Origin: Mesostigma viride
Lineage: Eukaryota > Streptophyta > Mesostigmatophyceae > Mesostigmatales > Mesostigmataceae
Direction: 5' to 3'
NCBI GenBank assembly: GCA_009746045.1
Contig: RPFO01000600.1
Span: 1-64,000 of the forward strand
DNA: 64,000 nt
Shown: positions 36,791 through 48,898 of the stretch, piece after piece
Layout: every line of letters starts with the position of its first letter
Position numbering within the stretch: position 1 is the stretch's first letter
Made by a program: the position numbers and the translations under genes
Notes under the pieces: model-generated
What the model was told of the DNA's origin: nothing
The model's input: the letters and a program-made list of their open reading frames with translations, nothing else
Databases searched by the model: none

Positions 36791-38053
36791 GTGCTGGCGC
36801 CCTCTTCTTCTTGCGGCCTTTCTTCGGTGGACTTCGGTGGACTTGGGTGTTGCATCGTCATGCGCTTGCGCAACACTGCGTACTGCGGGGCAGCCTCCCG
36901 CGCCTCCTTGGTGAGTGCATCCGCGGGATTGAGTTCATCCGCGATGTGCTGGAGACGCGTGACGCAGGAGGCCGCCTCAGCCAGTACGAGGTAATCAACG
37001 TCCTGTGACCGCGCATAGGGATTGTCAAGGAAGGCCAAACAACTTTGTGAGTCAGTGTGCACCGTGCTAGTCCAGTGAAGAGTGAACCCACACGAGCCAA
37101 ATACCCAACCCAGCAAGTACCGCAGCCACATGCCATGTGAGATAGCTGAAACAATGCCCCGGCATTCAGCCGTGTTGGGGCTAGTGGCAATGCGGCTGTG
37201 CAAGCGCGAGTACCAATCTAACAACATGCCAGGCTGTCCCTCATTGCTAATAAAGAACAGTGCCCCCATGCGGGCCCGCACTTGGCTGACTGTGCGCGTC
37301 TCTAGATTAGCATCCGTCACTATCTCGAGGTGCACCGGCTGTGAGCAATCGAGCCCACGAAGCACAATGCCGGGCGTCATGGCCAGCTGCCGCCGAACAT
37401 GAATGGACCCTAGTCCTTCCAGCACATCATCGGGCAGGCGAGCGAGCACCGCCAAATCAGGTGCCACCGTGTCCGCCAACCACCCGAGCTTGCCCTTAAC
37501 CGAGGGCCCATGGGTTGCCAACAGCGGGGACGGGAGGTCGGCCAGCAGGTCAACCACATAGTTGCGGCTATCCTGCATGTGCATGACCCATTCGCCAGAA
37601 CGCGAATCCCGCTGCAACGTAGACTGCACGCCGCAAAACACCACGGGTTTACCCTCCTCATGATCCACCGCCCTGCCCAGGGGAAACTTAGCCGCCACTG
37701 CAGCAAGAAACTGGGTAGCAAAGGTGCGAGGTGCCACCAGCTTGAAGTCATCGCCATGCCACACGAAGAGGGCTGGCTCGCCAGGGACGCCGGTGGGGAC
37801 CACAAAGAAGTTAGGATCCGCGCGATGGTACGTGGCCCCTAAGCTCTGCAAGACCTCCTCCGCGGATATGCGGAAGATGATGGGAGAGCTCTGCAGTCCC
37901 TCCACCCCTGTCAACAGCTCGATATACTCGCTGCCAATGGTGCCATCCTGCCAGACCACCGGGACCTTCACCACATAGCGGGTGCCTTGCCATGTTTGCT
38001 GCGCGACCCCAGCGTCGCTGTGGAGGAATGCCCGCTGAAAGTCACCGCACCAC
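36763..38053 (-). pseudogene. E1 reverse transcriptase C-terminal part and RNase H
   Basis: An open frame of about 430 codons begins at the insertion site of the 6.6-kb element. Motifs in order are FQRAFLHSDAGVAQQTW (RT motif with the first catalytic Asp region), GVEGLQSSPIIF, FVWHGDDFKLVAP (the Y-x-D-D box read as H-G-D-D) and a copia-type RNase H with TAECRGIVSAI, VHTDSQSCLAFLDNP and ELNPADALTK. The last ~30 residues after VLRKRM are Pro/Glu-rich and may be read-through into flanking sequence. It is inactive because the 5' half is 6.6 kb away. Confidence 0.75.
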
Positions 38054-38058
38054 ATCCC

Positions 38059-38752
38059 TGTTGCGTCCAAGCCTATTTAATTAGGTTCGTTTAGTGGACA
38101 GTTCGGCGCAACAATGTGAAATAGGCGAAGTCTTAGTGTTCGACTATTTAGGACTATTTGTACAGCCGGTTCATACGGCGTTGTACTTGCTATTCAGTGG
38201 TTTTGTAGTACTTTCGGTACTTTGGTTTATCTGTAGGTGCGCAGCATGTCAATGTGCGTGGACCTAGTATAATTCGTTTTGGGTCGTACGGTCAATTCGT
38301 GTGAACCGTAGCGCCCTAGAGATCTCGGTTGACCATGCGTCCAAGCAGTGCTGCTTGGCACTGCTTGGCAACGCTGTGAGCCGCCAAGGTTAATAGTGTG
38401 TGGGAACGTTCACCATTGTCACCCCCGGAATGAATGAAATGAATTGAGTTAATCTCTTCCTCTTTCCGGCTGGGTCACGCCCGCGGGTTTAGGAAATGCA
38501 TGGTCCTGAATTCCTGTCGTAAATGCTACATGTACCTCGGGAGGCATTTCGCCCAGCTTCCCACGAGGTTGCAACACCTCGGGCTTGAACCGGCCAGGGT
38601 CAACTGCGCCAGGTTAATTATGTTAGATTAGTTATCGTCCATACTAGTCATGGTGTGGATTGCGTAGATTAATATAGCGACCACTGTTCATAATGGTCTA
38701 TTATGAATCAGGTGTAGATCTTTTACACCCGGCAGTCAGCCGGGATGTAAAA
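38059..38752 (+). repeat. Left LTR of the LARD-like element
   Basis: It starts TGTTGCGTCCAAGCC and ends GGGATGTAAAA, so the 3' end is not the usual CA. The last 32 bases (TTTTACACCCGGC...GCCGGGATGTAAAA) form a near-perfect hairpin. CTGGACTCGG follows directly and may be the primer-binding site. Confidence 0.75.
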
Positions 38753-38792
38753 CTGGACTCGGAGGAATCCACCTGAGTCGCAGAGGTAAATA

Positions 38793-38935
38793 AGCGCTGT
38801 TTATAAGTTTCTAAAACAATCGCAATGTCACATCGCAGACTTGCCACCTTGCGATTGTACGTATGTCGTGACCTACACTCTAGAGGTCACGACCCAGGTT
38901 CCTGTCAGGAGCGGCTTTTTTTTCACGAAATTTAG
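38793..38935 (-). repeat. Diverged fragment of the 1,577-bp unit
   Basis: The reverse complement carries CTGACAGGAACCTGG, ATCGCAAGGTGGCAAG, CTGCGATGTGACA and GTTTTAGAAACTTATAAACAGC in the same order as positions ~30,735-30,850, with small insertions between them. Confidence 0.7.
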
Positions 38936-39192
38936 TTTTAGTCGACTTTTAGTGGGGCGGGGTTGCTGGCGAGTGTTCGAGGGAATATCCTCATCATCGG
39001 CGACCTCTTTTACTTCGGCAGCGTCCATGGGCACGACACCCGGCAGTCAGCTGGGGGAGTCGAAGACACAGGTATGCCCGGAGTAGGATTGTTCATTATG
39101 ATAGAACGCTCCTTCGGCCAATGCTGTAGAAATTTCAGTTTTTCCTAGACTTGAATTTCTATCAGTATGTGCAGCCCTACCCAGTAGTGTTT

Positions 39193-39522
39193 CTTTTAGG
39201 GTTGCAGCCCTTCCAGGCTGTAGCCCCCTTTTCTTTTTGTCATGCTGCAGCCCTTCCAGGCTGTAGCCCATTTTTGTGCCGCAGCCCTTACATGCTGTAG
39301 CCTATTGTGGTGCTGCAGCCCTTACAGGCTGTAGCCCCCTTTGTGTGTGTGTGTGCTGCAGCCCTTCCAGGCTGTAGCCCATTTTTGCGTTGCAGCCCTT
39401 CCCGGCTGTAGCCCATTTTCGCGTTGCAGCCTCTCCCGGCTGTAGCCCATTTAGCGTTGCAGTCCTTCCAGGCTGTAACCCAAGTGTTTCTTTTAGTGGC
39501 AGCCCTTATAGGCTGTAGCCCC
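39193..39522. repeat. GCAGCCCTTCCAGGCTGTAGCC minisatellite
   Basis: About ten copies of a 30-40-bp unit contain GCAGCCCTTnCAGGCTGTAGCCC, an inverted pair (GCAGCC...GGCTGT) able to form a hairpin, separated by T-rich spacers of variable length. It lies inside the LARD-like element. Confidence 0.8.
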
Positions 39523-39935
39523 TAGCAGCAATAGTGTACACTGTGGCTTGCTCCTTAATCTTCGGAGCACGCTGAGCAGGTCATTCGTGGGTACGGGTGG
39601 GGGAGGCAGGTCTTGCCACTCTTGTTCAGGCAGAAGAGTTAATTCTTATGCACACGGCACTCCTGGGTCACTAGGAGCCACTTGTACCACTCTATGACCT
39701 TCACCACCACCTTTGCCTTCTGCCCCAACCCTCCTCTCACCTGGGTCATCAGTGTAGATGGTACAGGGAGGGCAACAATTGTTGGATGCACTACGTAGCT
39801 GTGACAACAGGTAGTCATATCTGTTGCATGCGCGAGTGGTGACGTGCAGTAGTAGCTACTTTGGTTGGCTGCTGCACTGTTACAGGTGGTCACACTTGTT
39901 CTTTTACTTCATTGGGTTGTTTTATTTTCTTTAGG

Positions 39936-40205
39936 TGCTGGTAGTCATGCCAGTATCTTGGAGACAGGCAGGTAGTAGCCAGTCTGGCTAGCTGCTGCGC
40001 TGTCACGGGTGGTCACACCTGTCCTTCTTCTTTCTTTTGTTGTTTGGTTATTTCCATATGCTGCTAGTCATGCCAGTATCTTGGAGATAGGCAGGTAGTA
40101 TAGCCAGTCTGGCTAGCTGCTGCGCTGTCACAGGTGGTCACACCTGTCCTTCTTCTTTCTTTTGTTGTTTGGTTATTTCCATATGCTGCTAGTCATGCCA
40201 GTATG
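39936..40205. repeat. Tandem duplication of a ~124-bp unit
   Basis: Units at 39,936-40,059 and 40,060-40,184 are nearly identical, and a partial third begins at 40,185 (GCTGCTAGTCATGCCAGTAT). It is non-coding and within the LARD-like element. Confidence 0.75.
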
Positions 40206-42244
40206 TTGACACTGTGTCCCTGTGGTTGTAGCCGTTAGCTGCCTGTACCATACCTCCTTTGCAGGGGCCAGGATGGCTGCCTGTGCTCACCTTATAGGTG
40301 CTATAGTGACAATTGCTATCTTTAGCAGCATCGTCCCTTGTAGTCTTTAGTGACTGCAATATTCTAGCAATATTTGCATCAGCTGTGACAGCAGCTAGAA
40401 ATAGCTGTGTTGTCTAGGTTGGTCTTAGTTGCTACTAGACATCGCAATTAGGGATACCCTCATGGCTGTTGCTGTCTCTTTGTTGGGATTAATTAGTTAA
40501 AGTGACAATTGTTGCAACAGTTAGTCATAGCTGGTGCCATCATGAGTATTTTGTCTCTTTTGCTTCTTTTGGTTCCTGTGTATATGGCCCTCAAGGCCGT
40601 CCATGTGAAGTGCATCAACACTTTACCTCTTTTGTTTTCTTAGTGGTTGTCGCCGGCGTTCCACCGGCTTGTTCCTTTGTGCATCATGTCCATCTTCAAG
40701 CGTCGGCCTGTTTGGCAAGGGTAATTAATGTTTCTTACCTTTGACGTGTCTATGCGACGTGGTTGTTTCAGGATGATGCGCTTGGTTGTTGTAGCTCGGG
40801 TACCTTACTTTTCCTTCCAGTCAGGGAGGGTTCTATCAGCATATGCTTTGCAACCTTCCTAGTTGCAGATTTCACTTTGCTGAAATGCATGCTGTTGTGG
40901 ACGTTCATGGACATCAATTCCCACGTGTGGATCCTACAGGGTCCCCAGTACTCCTGTCATGCACACTTGTCTCCTCGTACTTTTTCCTTCCAATCAGGGA
41001 GGGTTACGTCGCCACAATATGCAACCTTCTTAGTTGCAGGTTTTAGGCAATGGAGCACTTAGCTGCATGACGGGCCAGGGATTGTTGTTGATTTTTGTTG
41101 CTTGACATAACAATCTATGGATCCTATAGGGTTAGCAGTACTCCTTCAGTCTGAAGGCGCTATTAGCATCTTGTTCTCTTCCCTGTTCTAAGGGGAGTTA
41201 GGACTCTTCACATGGGGTGCATTGGGTTTACCACCAGCCCCACATCATCTATCCTCAGTTGCATTCAGCCCCTTGCCATCCCCCCTCCCTTGCACAGCCA
41301 CCGTGCCAGGAGCTAGCAAGTAGTAATCCTTGCTGTTAATCGGGGTTGCTGTTGGTCATACATGCTGTTTGCTGGGATTGATGTCAGGTGATAATGGGTG
41401 TTCCTACCCATTGTTGTGGGTGTGTGGCACGTTTCTGTTGCAGGTAGTCATACCTATTTTTTTTGTACTCAATACTAGCGGTCATGCTGGTAACCGTGGC
41501 AATGGTTTATCGGACTTCGCCAACTAGACACATCTACCATGATGACAGGGGCTCATGATAGCTCAGTACCGGGGAGTTCCTCGACGTGTTTGTAGGGGCA
41601 GCCTTGCTTGTGGACCTGATCACTCCACTCTCACTGCCATTCGGACACATGTTTCGTAGACACTGCCTTGTCCTAACCTTCACACCCCTTTCTCCCCAGT
41701 CTGGGGGTACCCTTGTGGGTACAATGTCTTTGTACCTCAGTTGTGGCATGTCTCTTTTGGCTTGATATTCTTTATGTTTGGTTTGTTTGGAATTTTTTTT
41801 TTTTTTTTCCCTTTCCCCCCCCCCCCTCCGGGTGCTTTCCGTCGCGAGGGCGCTCCGAATCCCATAGAGGGGGGAGGAGAGAAGAAGGAAGAGGCTTCAC
41901 AGCCCCTTAGGGGGGGGAGGAGTCACATGGATAGGCATCTGTGTGTTACCCAGTTAGTGGACTGAAGGGAGAGGCTCCCATCCCCCTTAGGGGGGGGAGG
42001 AGTCAGTGTGAGAAAGCACTGAGGTTACTAGTGTTATTACTAGTGGTGAGATCAGGTGCATGTGTTGGTATGTGTATAGTAGATACGTGGTTGGGTGTCC
42101 CTGGTTCATCAGGGACAAAAGTCAGCTGCACTATGATGTGTGCGCTTAGAAGATGTATGTAGGTGTATGGGGTGTGCATCAAGGATTGGAAGATGCGTAT
42201 GCGTGTCAGAGGAATCTTTCAATTTTTTTTAATTTTCACTTTGT
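40206..42244. other. LARD interior, no gene; purine-rich tracts
   Basis: This T-rich sequence has no credible protein. Tracts such as CCCCTTAGGGGGGGGAGGAGTCA (about 41,902-41,926 and 41,983-42,006) and one at about 42,281-42,299 resemble the polypurine tract beside the right LTR, and GATCCTACAGGGT words recur (about 40,930 and 41,119). Confidence 0.45.
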
Positions 42245-42359
42245 GTGGTTTCCTCCATGCAAAGGCACACGCAGGGCTCCCCCTTAGGGGGGGGAGGTAT
42301 CTCATCTCTTTCGTGCGATGGATGTGCGCAGTCATGCACACTTGTCTCTTCCCCACCAC

Positions 42360-43090
42360 ACCAATACCGGCCGCCGCAGGTCCGCAAGGAGGAGCTATCT
42401 GCTCTTCAGGACCCCGCTCTTCAGGAGGGGTTGGACCTCGGCGTTAGTTCATTCGGCGCGGAGTCCCCCTTGCAGTCATACGAGGTGACGAGGGACACCG
42501 ATTTCATGAGGGTTACGTACGGCGGCGACAAGAGCGCGGGATACGGTGCGCGCAGTTCGAGCTATGATCGCGCCTCAAGTTGCGACATCTGCGCGACGTC
42601 GGCGCAGTGGCGGCAGTCAGCGCTAGGGCGGCCGTCGGGCGAAGTATCACACGCGACTTCCGTCGCAAGCGTATATTTGTGCAACGGTGGTAAGCCACCG
42701 TACATGGAGCCCGCGCTATGCCCCTCAGGTATAGTGGCGACGGGCGACAAGGACAAGGAGACACAGTGGCCACATAGGCGAGTCGATGGACGCATCGGCG
42801 AGTCATTTGTTGGACAACATGGTTTCCGGCGTTAACAAGGCGTCCGACCTCTCTTCGCAGTCCGCGGTGGAGGTCGAGCAGCGGGTTTTCTCCCAGCTGC
42901 AGGCGCTGCGTTTAGGTTTGGAGAAACAGATGGTTGCACAGGCGGAGTTTTTTTTTTTTTAGGCGCGGTTGTCCACCACGATGGAAGCGGTACTCCAAAA
43001 GGTGATGGAGCGGATGTTGACTCCCCAAGCGGCGGCGGGACCTGGAACTTCTGCACCTTTCAGTGCAGGACCCAATCAGGTCGCGCCTTA
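42360..43090 (+). pseudogene. Possible gag remnant of the LARD-like element
   Basis: Plus-strand frames here are unusually protein-like. One carries QEGLDLGVSSFGAESPLQSY. From the ATG at 42788 another carries DNMVSGVNKASDLSSQSAVE and a coiled-coil-like LQALRLGLEKQMVAQAE, and then hits a poly-T tract and a stop at 42,959-42,961. No zinc knuckle or enzyme follows. A decayed gag N-terminus is plausible but not shown. Confidence 0.3.
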
Positions 43091-44004
43091 AGGGCCGGGC
43101 GGGGCAGTCACCAGCGCGACGTTACCGGTGGGTACTGTGACCGTTGCGGGTGGTAATTCCGGGGTTGTGGGGCCGTCAGGTCCCCCAATGACGGGGCTTT
43201 CCAGTGCCCGTCCAGGGGTCGCACCGGGGCCGTCAGGTCCCCTCGTGGCGGGGCTTTCCAGCTCCTCCCACCGACCTTTGGCTCCTGTCCAGGTTCCCCC
43301 TCAGGGGTCTTCTTGGTGGACCTCCCTATTGCCACGTGTGGCGATAGTACGGGCGTGCGATTGGTCATGGTCACATGACAGTTCACATTGTGTTCTTCAC
43401 CACATTGTCCTATCGGGTTGGAGCCTTTGGCACCTTGCTTGCCATTGGTAGACTGTTCTATTTGGGACGTTGTTGAGTTGGTGACATTTGGTGACATTTG
43501 GCGACATTCGGTGACATTTGGCGACACTCGGTGATCTTTGGCGACTTTTGGCTACTTTATTGTAGCATGGCCTTTATTGGCTCTTGTGATGAGAATTTGG
43601 AGGTTGAGCCACCTGCGTGTGATGTATCACCTCGTGCAGTTACAGTGGTGGTCGTGTCGATGCCTGTATTGACTATCCTCACTTTGGATGTGTTACGATT
43701 CACGTATGTCCGTGGCTAAACTTGTGGTGATCGTGGAGACCTTGTCTCACTGCCCTGTGTCTTGGCCCCTCGCTTCTGTCCTTTGGGCATGCATCCTTCT
43801 TCTGCGTGCCGCGCGGCCAATGGACGGGATCTGAGTTGGGCTTGCCCGATGGACCAGCTTAGTCGTGCAAGCTGGTCCCTGCCCCATCGGGACCATAGGT
43901 CACTCATGGGTTGCACCATGCGTATACGGAGTGTAGCATGTTCTGGGCGTGGTTGTCGTTGGGCTAGCGGGGTAGCCAACCTCTCCCCAGAGAGGGGGGA
44001 GGAG
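43091..44004. other. LARD 3' interior with repeats and polypurine tract
   Basis: It includes CCGTCAGGTCCC-containing duplicates (about 43,166-43,265), a GGTGACATTTGGCGACA tandem stretch (43,480-43,545) and the polypurine tract at 43,989-44,004. No gene is seen. Confidence 0.5.
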
Positions 44005-44699
44005 TGTTGCGTCCAAGCCTATTTAATTAGGTTCGTTTAGTGGACAGTTCGGCGCAACAATGTGAAATAGGCGAAGTCTTAGTGTTCGACTATTTAGGAC
44101 TATTTGTACAGCCGGTTCATACGGCGTTGTACTTGCTATTCAGTGGTTTTGTAGTACTTTCGGTACTTTGGTTTATCTGTAGGTGCGCAGCATGTCAATG
44201 TGCGTGGACCTAGTATAATTCGTTTTGGGTCGTACGGTCAATTCGTGTGAACCGTAGCGCCCTAGAGATCTCGGTTGACCATGCGTCCAAGCAGTGCTGC
44301 TTGGCACTGCTTGGCAACGCTGTGAGCCGCCAAGGTTAATAGTGTGTGGGAACGTTCACCATTGTCACCCCCGGAATGAATGAAATGAATTGAGTTAATC
44401 TCTTTCTCTTTCCGGCTGGGTCACGCCCGCGGGTTTAGGAAATGCATGGTCCTGAATTCCTGTCGTAAATGCTACATGTACCTCGGGAGGCATTAGCCAC
44501 GCTTCCCTATAGAGGTTGTCTCACCGCAGGCTATAACCGGCCAGGGTCAACTGCGCCAGGTTAATTATGTTAGATTAGTTATCGTCCATACTAGTCATGG
44601 TGTGGATTGCGTAGATTAATATAGCGACCACTGTTCATAATGGTCTATTATGAATCAGGTGTAGATCTTTCGCAGCCGGCAGTCAGCCGGGATGTAAAA
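44005..44699 (+). repeat. Right LTR of the LARD-like element
   Basis: It is nearly identical to the left LTR except for a ~45-bp patch (about 44,494-44,538 against 38,548-38,591) that differs strongly, and TTTCGCAGCC in place of TTTTACACCC near the end. Confidence 0.75.
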
Positions 44700-44704
44700 A
44701 TCCC

Positions 44705-45827
44705 GTAGTCCTTGCCCGCGTTCCGCTTGCCCAAGTAGATGACCGTCAGTAGCCGATGCGAAACATGGTTGAGCCCAGGGGTATAAAGATCCTTGGCGTC
44801 CAGCGGGGAGGACCCCTTTGTCTCCGTGACCACGGGCCTTACCCGGAACACCACCGAAGAGTTGGTCTCGTCCGGCTTGTAGGTGAGCACGAACTTCAAC
44901 TGCAACCGCGTGGCCCCGGCTGGCACACTCTCCAATCCTCGGTAGACCTCGCGCTCTCGCCACTGCTCCTTGGCTTGAATGAACGCGTCGCGCCACAAAG
45001 CAAACTTGAGAGGATCTTGACAGTCCAGGACAAGTTGCTCCCACGTCACAGGGCTATCCGCCGCCAGTGAGTGTGAGTGGAGGCCGAAGCTGCGCGGGTG
45101 CCAATCCTGAGGCTGAATGATCGACTGGACGAGCGGCGGTGTGGAAAACGCCGCCATCGGTAAGCGCCGCACGACGCCGGGCTGCCCGACCACCACCCCC
45201 AATGGAGCGTGGTACTCGCGAAGCGGGATGCTGCCCACCCCCGCGACTGACAGCAAGTCAGCGGACACTGAGAACCCCGGGTATGATACGAAAGGTTCGC
45301 CCAGCAAGGCCACATCCTCGTAGCCATCCACGACGTGAAACGGCGTGTCAATGCCCAACACCGGCAGCACCACCATCCCGGTAACTTGATATGCCGAAGT
45401 GCCTGCAAAGTCGGTCACCGATTTGTACGGCGACTCTAGCACTGGATACAGGGTGGCTGCCCGACGAGAGATAATAGACACGGATGCTTGCGTGTCCACA
45501 GCCACCAGCTACCACGGTCTACACGTAGGAAACAAGGCTGACTTAACCGGCCTGACCCCCTGTGAGAGAGTTTTGACCTGAGCCACCCCTGATGCAGCTT
45601 TCGCTTTAAGCGCCTGAGCACGCCACAAGGCCGTGACCGTTGAAGCCAGGTCCCTAGGTGGGCGAGGCGCATGGGCAGGACCCTGACCCTCCGGCGAGGC
45701 CACGCTAGGCGGGCCTCCCACATTATCCGTGGCTAGCACAGGAGGTGAGTCACTACGTGCACTAGGTCCCGTCAAACCCACCCCATCCTCATCCCACCCA
45801 TCCACGGGGTCATATTGGGGCCCAGGG
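44705..45827 (-). pseudogene. E1 protease-like domain and reverse transcriptase start
   Basis: Two minus-strand frames meet near 45,505-45,515 with a one-base change. The upstream one (to 45,805) is a linker rich in Pro/Ala; the downstream one opens with VAVDTQASVSIISRRAA, an aspartic-protease-like start, then MVVLPVLGIDTPFHVVDGY and VALLGEPFVSYPG, the I/L-L-G strand of retropepsins. The RT N-terminus follows (RLQLKFVLTYKPDE, LYTPGLNHVSHRLL, GKRNAGKDYG) and is cut by the LARD-like insertion. The catalytic D-[ST]-G reads D-T-Q. Confidence 0.7.
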
Positions 45828-46349
45828 AGTTAATGCACTCGTGCAAATGGATGCGAACGTGTGTTGGATTATGCAATGGCTGGCATAATATCAACCCATG
45901 CAAGCTTGCCAAGCTGGATTGCATGGGCACGTAGGTTAGGGTAACCTAGCTATCCTGCACTAGTGCTAACCAATGAGGTGCTGGCTCCGTCCAGCTAGAT
46001 CTACTCCAGCTAGGACTGATACGATGCCCGCAGGCAACGACTGCCTAACAGCACTACGTGGACAGTCCTGGACCTCCCCTAGGACCTCCGTACAGGACTA
46101 GCACTGCAACCACCTTGTGGTCTGCATCACAGCTCATAAACCCTACCACGTGAATACCCACGTGCGTGTGCACTGCATATCTCAGTGCTAATATCTAGCA
46201 CCCACGTGCCCATCATGGCACGTGCGGATCTAAATCCTAGTAGAGATATGTCCAGTGTACTACACTACCGTCCATGTCCGTATCCCACTTGGGAGACGGG
46301 GACAACGCCACGTGTACTGATAGTCTAGGCCTGAAGCCCTAGAATAACT
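45828..46349 (-). repeat. 3' LTR of E2
   Basis: The 522-bp repeat starts AGTTAATGCACTCG and ends CCCTAGAATAACT on the plus strand. It is flanked on its left by the target duplication CAGGG. Confidence 0.85.
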
Positions 46350-46724
46350 CCCATTATTACTTTTCTTTGGGGAGTGAGGGGAAGACTCTTCCCACAACCC
46401 ACTCATATGCCAACCACTACTGATAAGCAAGGTTTCCCACAGGGACAACCAGGACACTGAAAGAGATGCATTTATAAAAGCGCCCATAGCTCCTCCGTGT
46501 TGGATACAACATCCCACTGGTTGGGTGCCTGTGTTGGGAAAAACCATTGCCAGAAAAATATGACCACACGTTTTATTGACAAAGAACAAGCCATCAATAA
46601 AGGAGGACCCTTCTGACCTCAAGCTTTAATGACGCAAAGAGAGCCTTACGGGTGGGACACTTCAGACCCTGCCACCCCATGACCACCCTCCTATCTGGTG
46701 CTAATAGCCCTAGGCTGAGGCACT
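46350..46724. other. E2 3' untranslated region
   Basis: This 375-bp stretch between the 3' LTR and the end of the RNase H frame holds the polypurine tract next to the LTR. The frame at 46,260-46,622 crosses the LTR boundary and is not credible. Confidence 0.5.
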
Positions 46725-48818
46725 TCACCCTCTGCCATTGTATGGGTTCATCAGCGTGTATAGGACTCTGTACTGAGGCCCTGCAGCCTGTGGCACTTTT
46801 GTGAGTGCGTCTGCTGCATTGTCAGGGTCTCGGATGTGAGTCTTGGACTCCAGATAGGTACACTCCTGCTTGAGGACAATCCAGTCCAAATCGGTGTGCA
46901 CAGCCAAGGGGTTGTCCAGGAAAGAGAGAAGGGATTGACTGTCAGTCAGCAGATGGGATTTGACACCAGCATAACTACCAGCCTGATGCTGCAACCACAC
47001 CAGCAGATGGTTCAAGTACCTGGCATGTAACACAGCAGATACCACAGCACGGCATTCAGCTACATTGCTGCTGACTGCCTTGCGCTTGTGGAGTCTGCTG
47101 AACCAGGAAACCAAAGACTGCTTGCCAGTGGGGTTAGACAACATAAAGAGACCTGCCTCTCTGGCTTGTACCTTAGTGACTACCCGTGACTCCATGGAAC
47201 TGTCCATCATGCATGTGATGTGATGGGTTGGAACAGATCCAAGGCATGAAGAATAAGGGGAGGGCCATCATGTAACACCTGTTTAATAGCCCTAGACCCT
47301 ACCTCCATGAGGACATCATCATCCACTCTGCTGACCACGGCCAGATGAGGAGCACAAGTGGCACACAGCCAACCTAGCTTACCCCTAATAGTGGGACAGA
47401 GATCAGGAGTGATGTCAGAGGGAAGAACATCTTGCAAGACATGACATACTCAGGGGATGCTTTGAGAGAACACACCCACTCCTTCTGCTCCTTAAACAGG
47501 TTCAGAATGATGCCACAGAACTTGACAGGATCTTTCCCCAGCTCCAGCTGCTTGCCTAATTCAAAGCTAGCAGACACTTGAGCAATGAAATCCTCCACAG
47601 CTGCCCTGGGACCAGTAATGAGCTGATCATCCCCATGCCACACAAACATCATCATACCAGCAGGATGAGGGATGGTGAAGAAACAAGGGTCAATATCATC
47701 ATACTGGGCCCCCAGCTTCAGGAAGACCTCTTGGGCAGACAGCCTAAAAATTTTAGGTGCTGACTGAAGCCCTTCTACCCCCAAGTTAGGCCTTAATGAG
47801 GTTCCTTGATGTCCCCAGACCAGACTTTGGGAGTGTTTACCACATAGACTTGACCCCTCCACACCTTTTGGGCTATGTCAGGGTTGCCTTTAAGGAAGGC
47901 TCGTTTAATGTCAGTGGCTTTACACACGTAGTCCTTACCAGCATTCAGATGGTGAAGGAAAGTGGCCAACAGGACCTTAAGAGACGTCTGCTGAATACCA
48001 GGGGTATACAGTTCAGCCTCTGTTAGCTCAGTGGAGCCCCTGAACTCCGTGACACAAGGTCTGGCATGAAAAATGGGAGGTGTCCCATCTGCCTGGGGTT
48101 TATGCTTGCAGACAAACTTCAGTCTGAGCTTTCTGGCCCCTTGTGGCAGTGCCTCAATCGGTGTTACAGGTGGTACCTGGGACTTGCTACGTGGATCAGG
48201 ACAAACCCATTCCTCTCTAGCCCTGTTAAAGGCTTCCATCCATTTCAGAAAACCAATCTGCGTTTGACAGTCTTTGACCACATCATCATAGGACAAGGGA
48301 GACATGGACGCTATGTCCCATCTACCAAGCCCAAACGCAGAGGGGTGTAGCTTCTGAGAATGAATGAGGGAATCAACACAGGGTTCCTGACCTGGGAGGT
48401 ATTTTATGTTGACAGCATTGATGGCTGCTTCCAGGCCATCACTGATCTGTGTTAAAGGAATTTTAAAATGGTCCAGGGTGACCTGCCCCACCCCAGTCAC
48501 ACTCAACCTCCCAGCTGAGATGACTACTCCAGGGTATGAGACAAATGGTTCCCCCAGCAGTGCATTCCCCTTGTAGCCCTCTACTACCTGGAAGGGAGTG
48601 GGCACACCCAGAATGGGAATTAGCACTTGGCCTTTGACTGCCATTTTTGTTTTGCCTGAAAAATCTGACACTCTAGCCCAGGGCGAGCGTTGCAGACTTA
48701 GGCCAGATACAGCTTGTGCACTGATGATGCTCACCTGTGCCTGTGTGTCTACTGCCAGAATACTGGGATCCTGGTTAGATTCACCCACAGCATTGACTTG
48801 TGCTGCACCTGCTGCCAT
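46725..48818 (-). pseudogene. E2 protease-like, reverse transcriptase and RNase H region
   Basis: From 48,818 the frame starts with a linker, then ILAVDTQAQVSIISAQA (protease-like, Gly replaced by Gln), VLIPILGVPTPFQVVEGY and NALLGEPFVSYPG. RT follows with YTPGIQQTSLKVLLATFL, NAGKDYVCKATDIKRAFLKG and, after a frame change near 47,800-47,860, VEGLQSAPKIFRL and MMFVWHGDDQLITGP. A second frame change near 47,380-47,430 and a third at 47,207-47,210 lead to RNase H (AECRAVVSAVLHA, LLTDSQSLLSFLDNP, NAADALTK). Three frame changes suggest decay or read errors despite near-identical LTRs. Confidence 0.75.
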
Positions 48819-48898
48819 TTGTGCCTTGGCAGTGTGTGCTCTATGTAGAGCTTTTAGAGCCTCAGCAAATTTATTCCTGGGGACAACAGGATCTGCTG

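Larger units (their letters stand above)
38059..44699 (+). mobile_element. Non-coding LTR retroelement (LARD-like) inserted in E1
   Basis: The element has LTRs at 38,059-38,752 and 44,005-44,699 and a 5-bp target duplication ATCCC (38,054-38,058 and 44,700-44,704). Just before the right LTR is a polypurine tract AGAGAGGGGGGAGGAG, so the element is plus-oriented. The 5.2-kb interior has minisatellites and only gag-like remnants, with no integrase or RT. By structure it is a large retrotransposon derivative that needs proteins from elsewhere. Confidence 0.8.

Noticed and set aside
39193-39522. CRISPR array
   Set aside because: Units and spacers vary, spacers are T-rich fragments of the same text, the setting is eukaryotic and no cas genes are present; it is a minisatellite.
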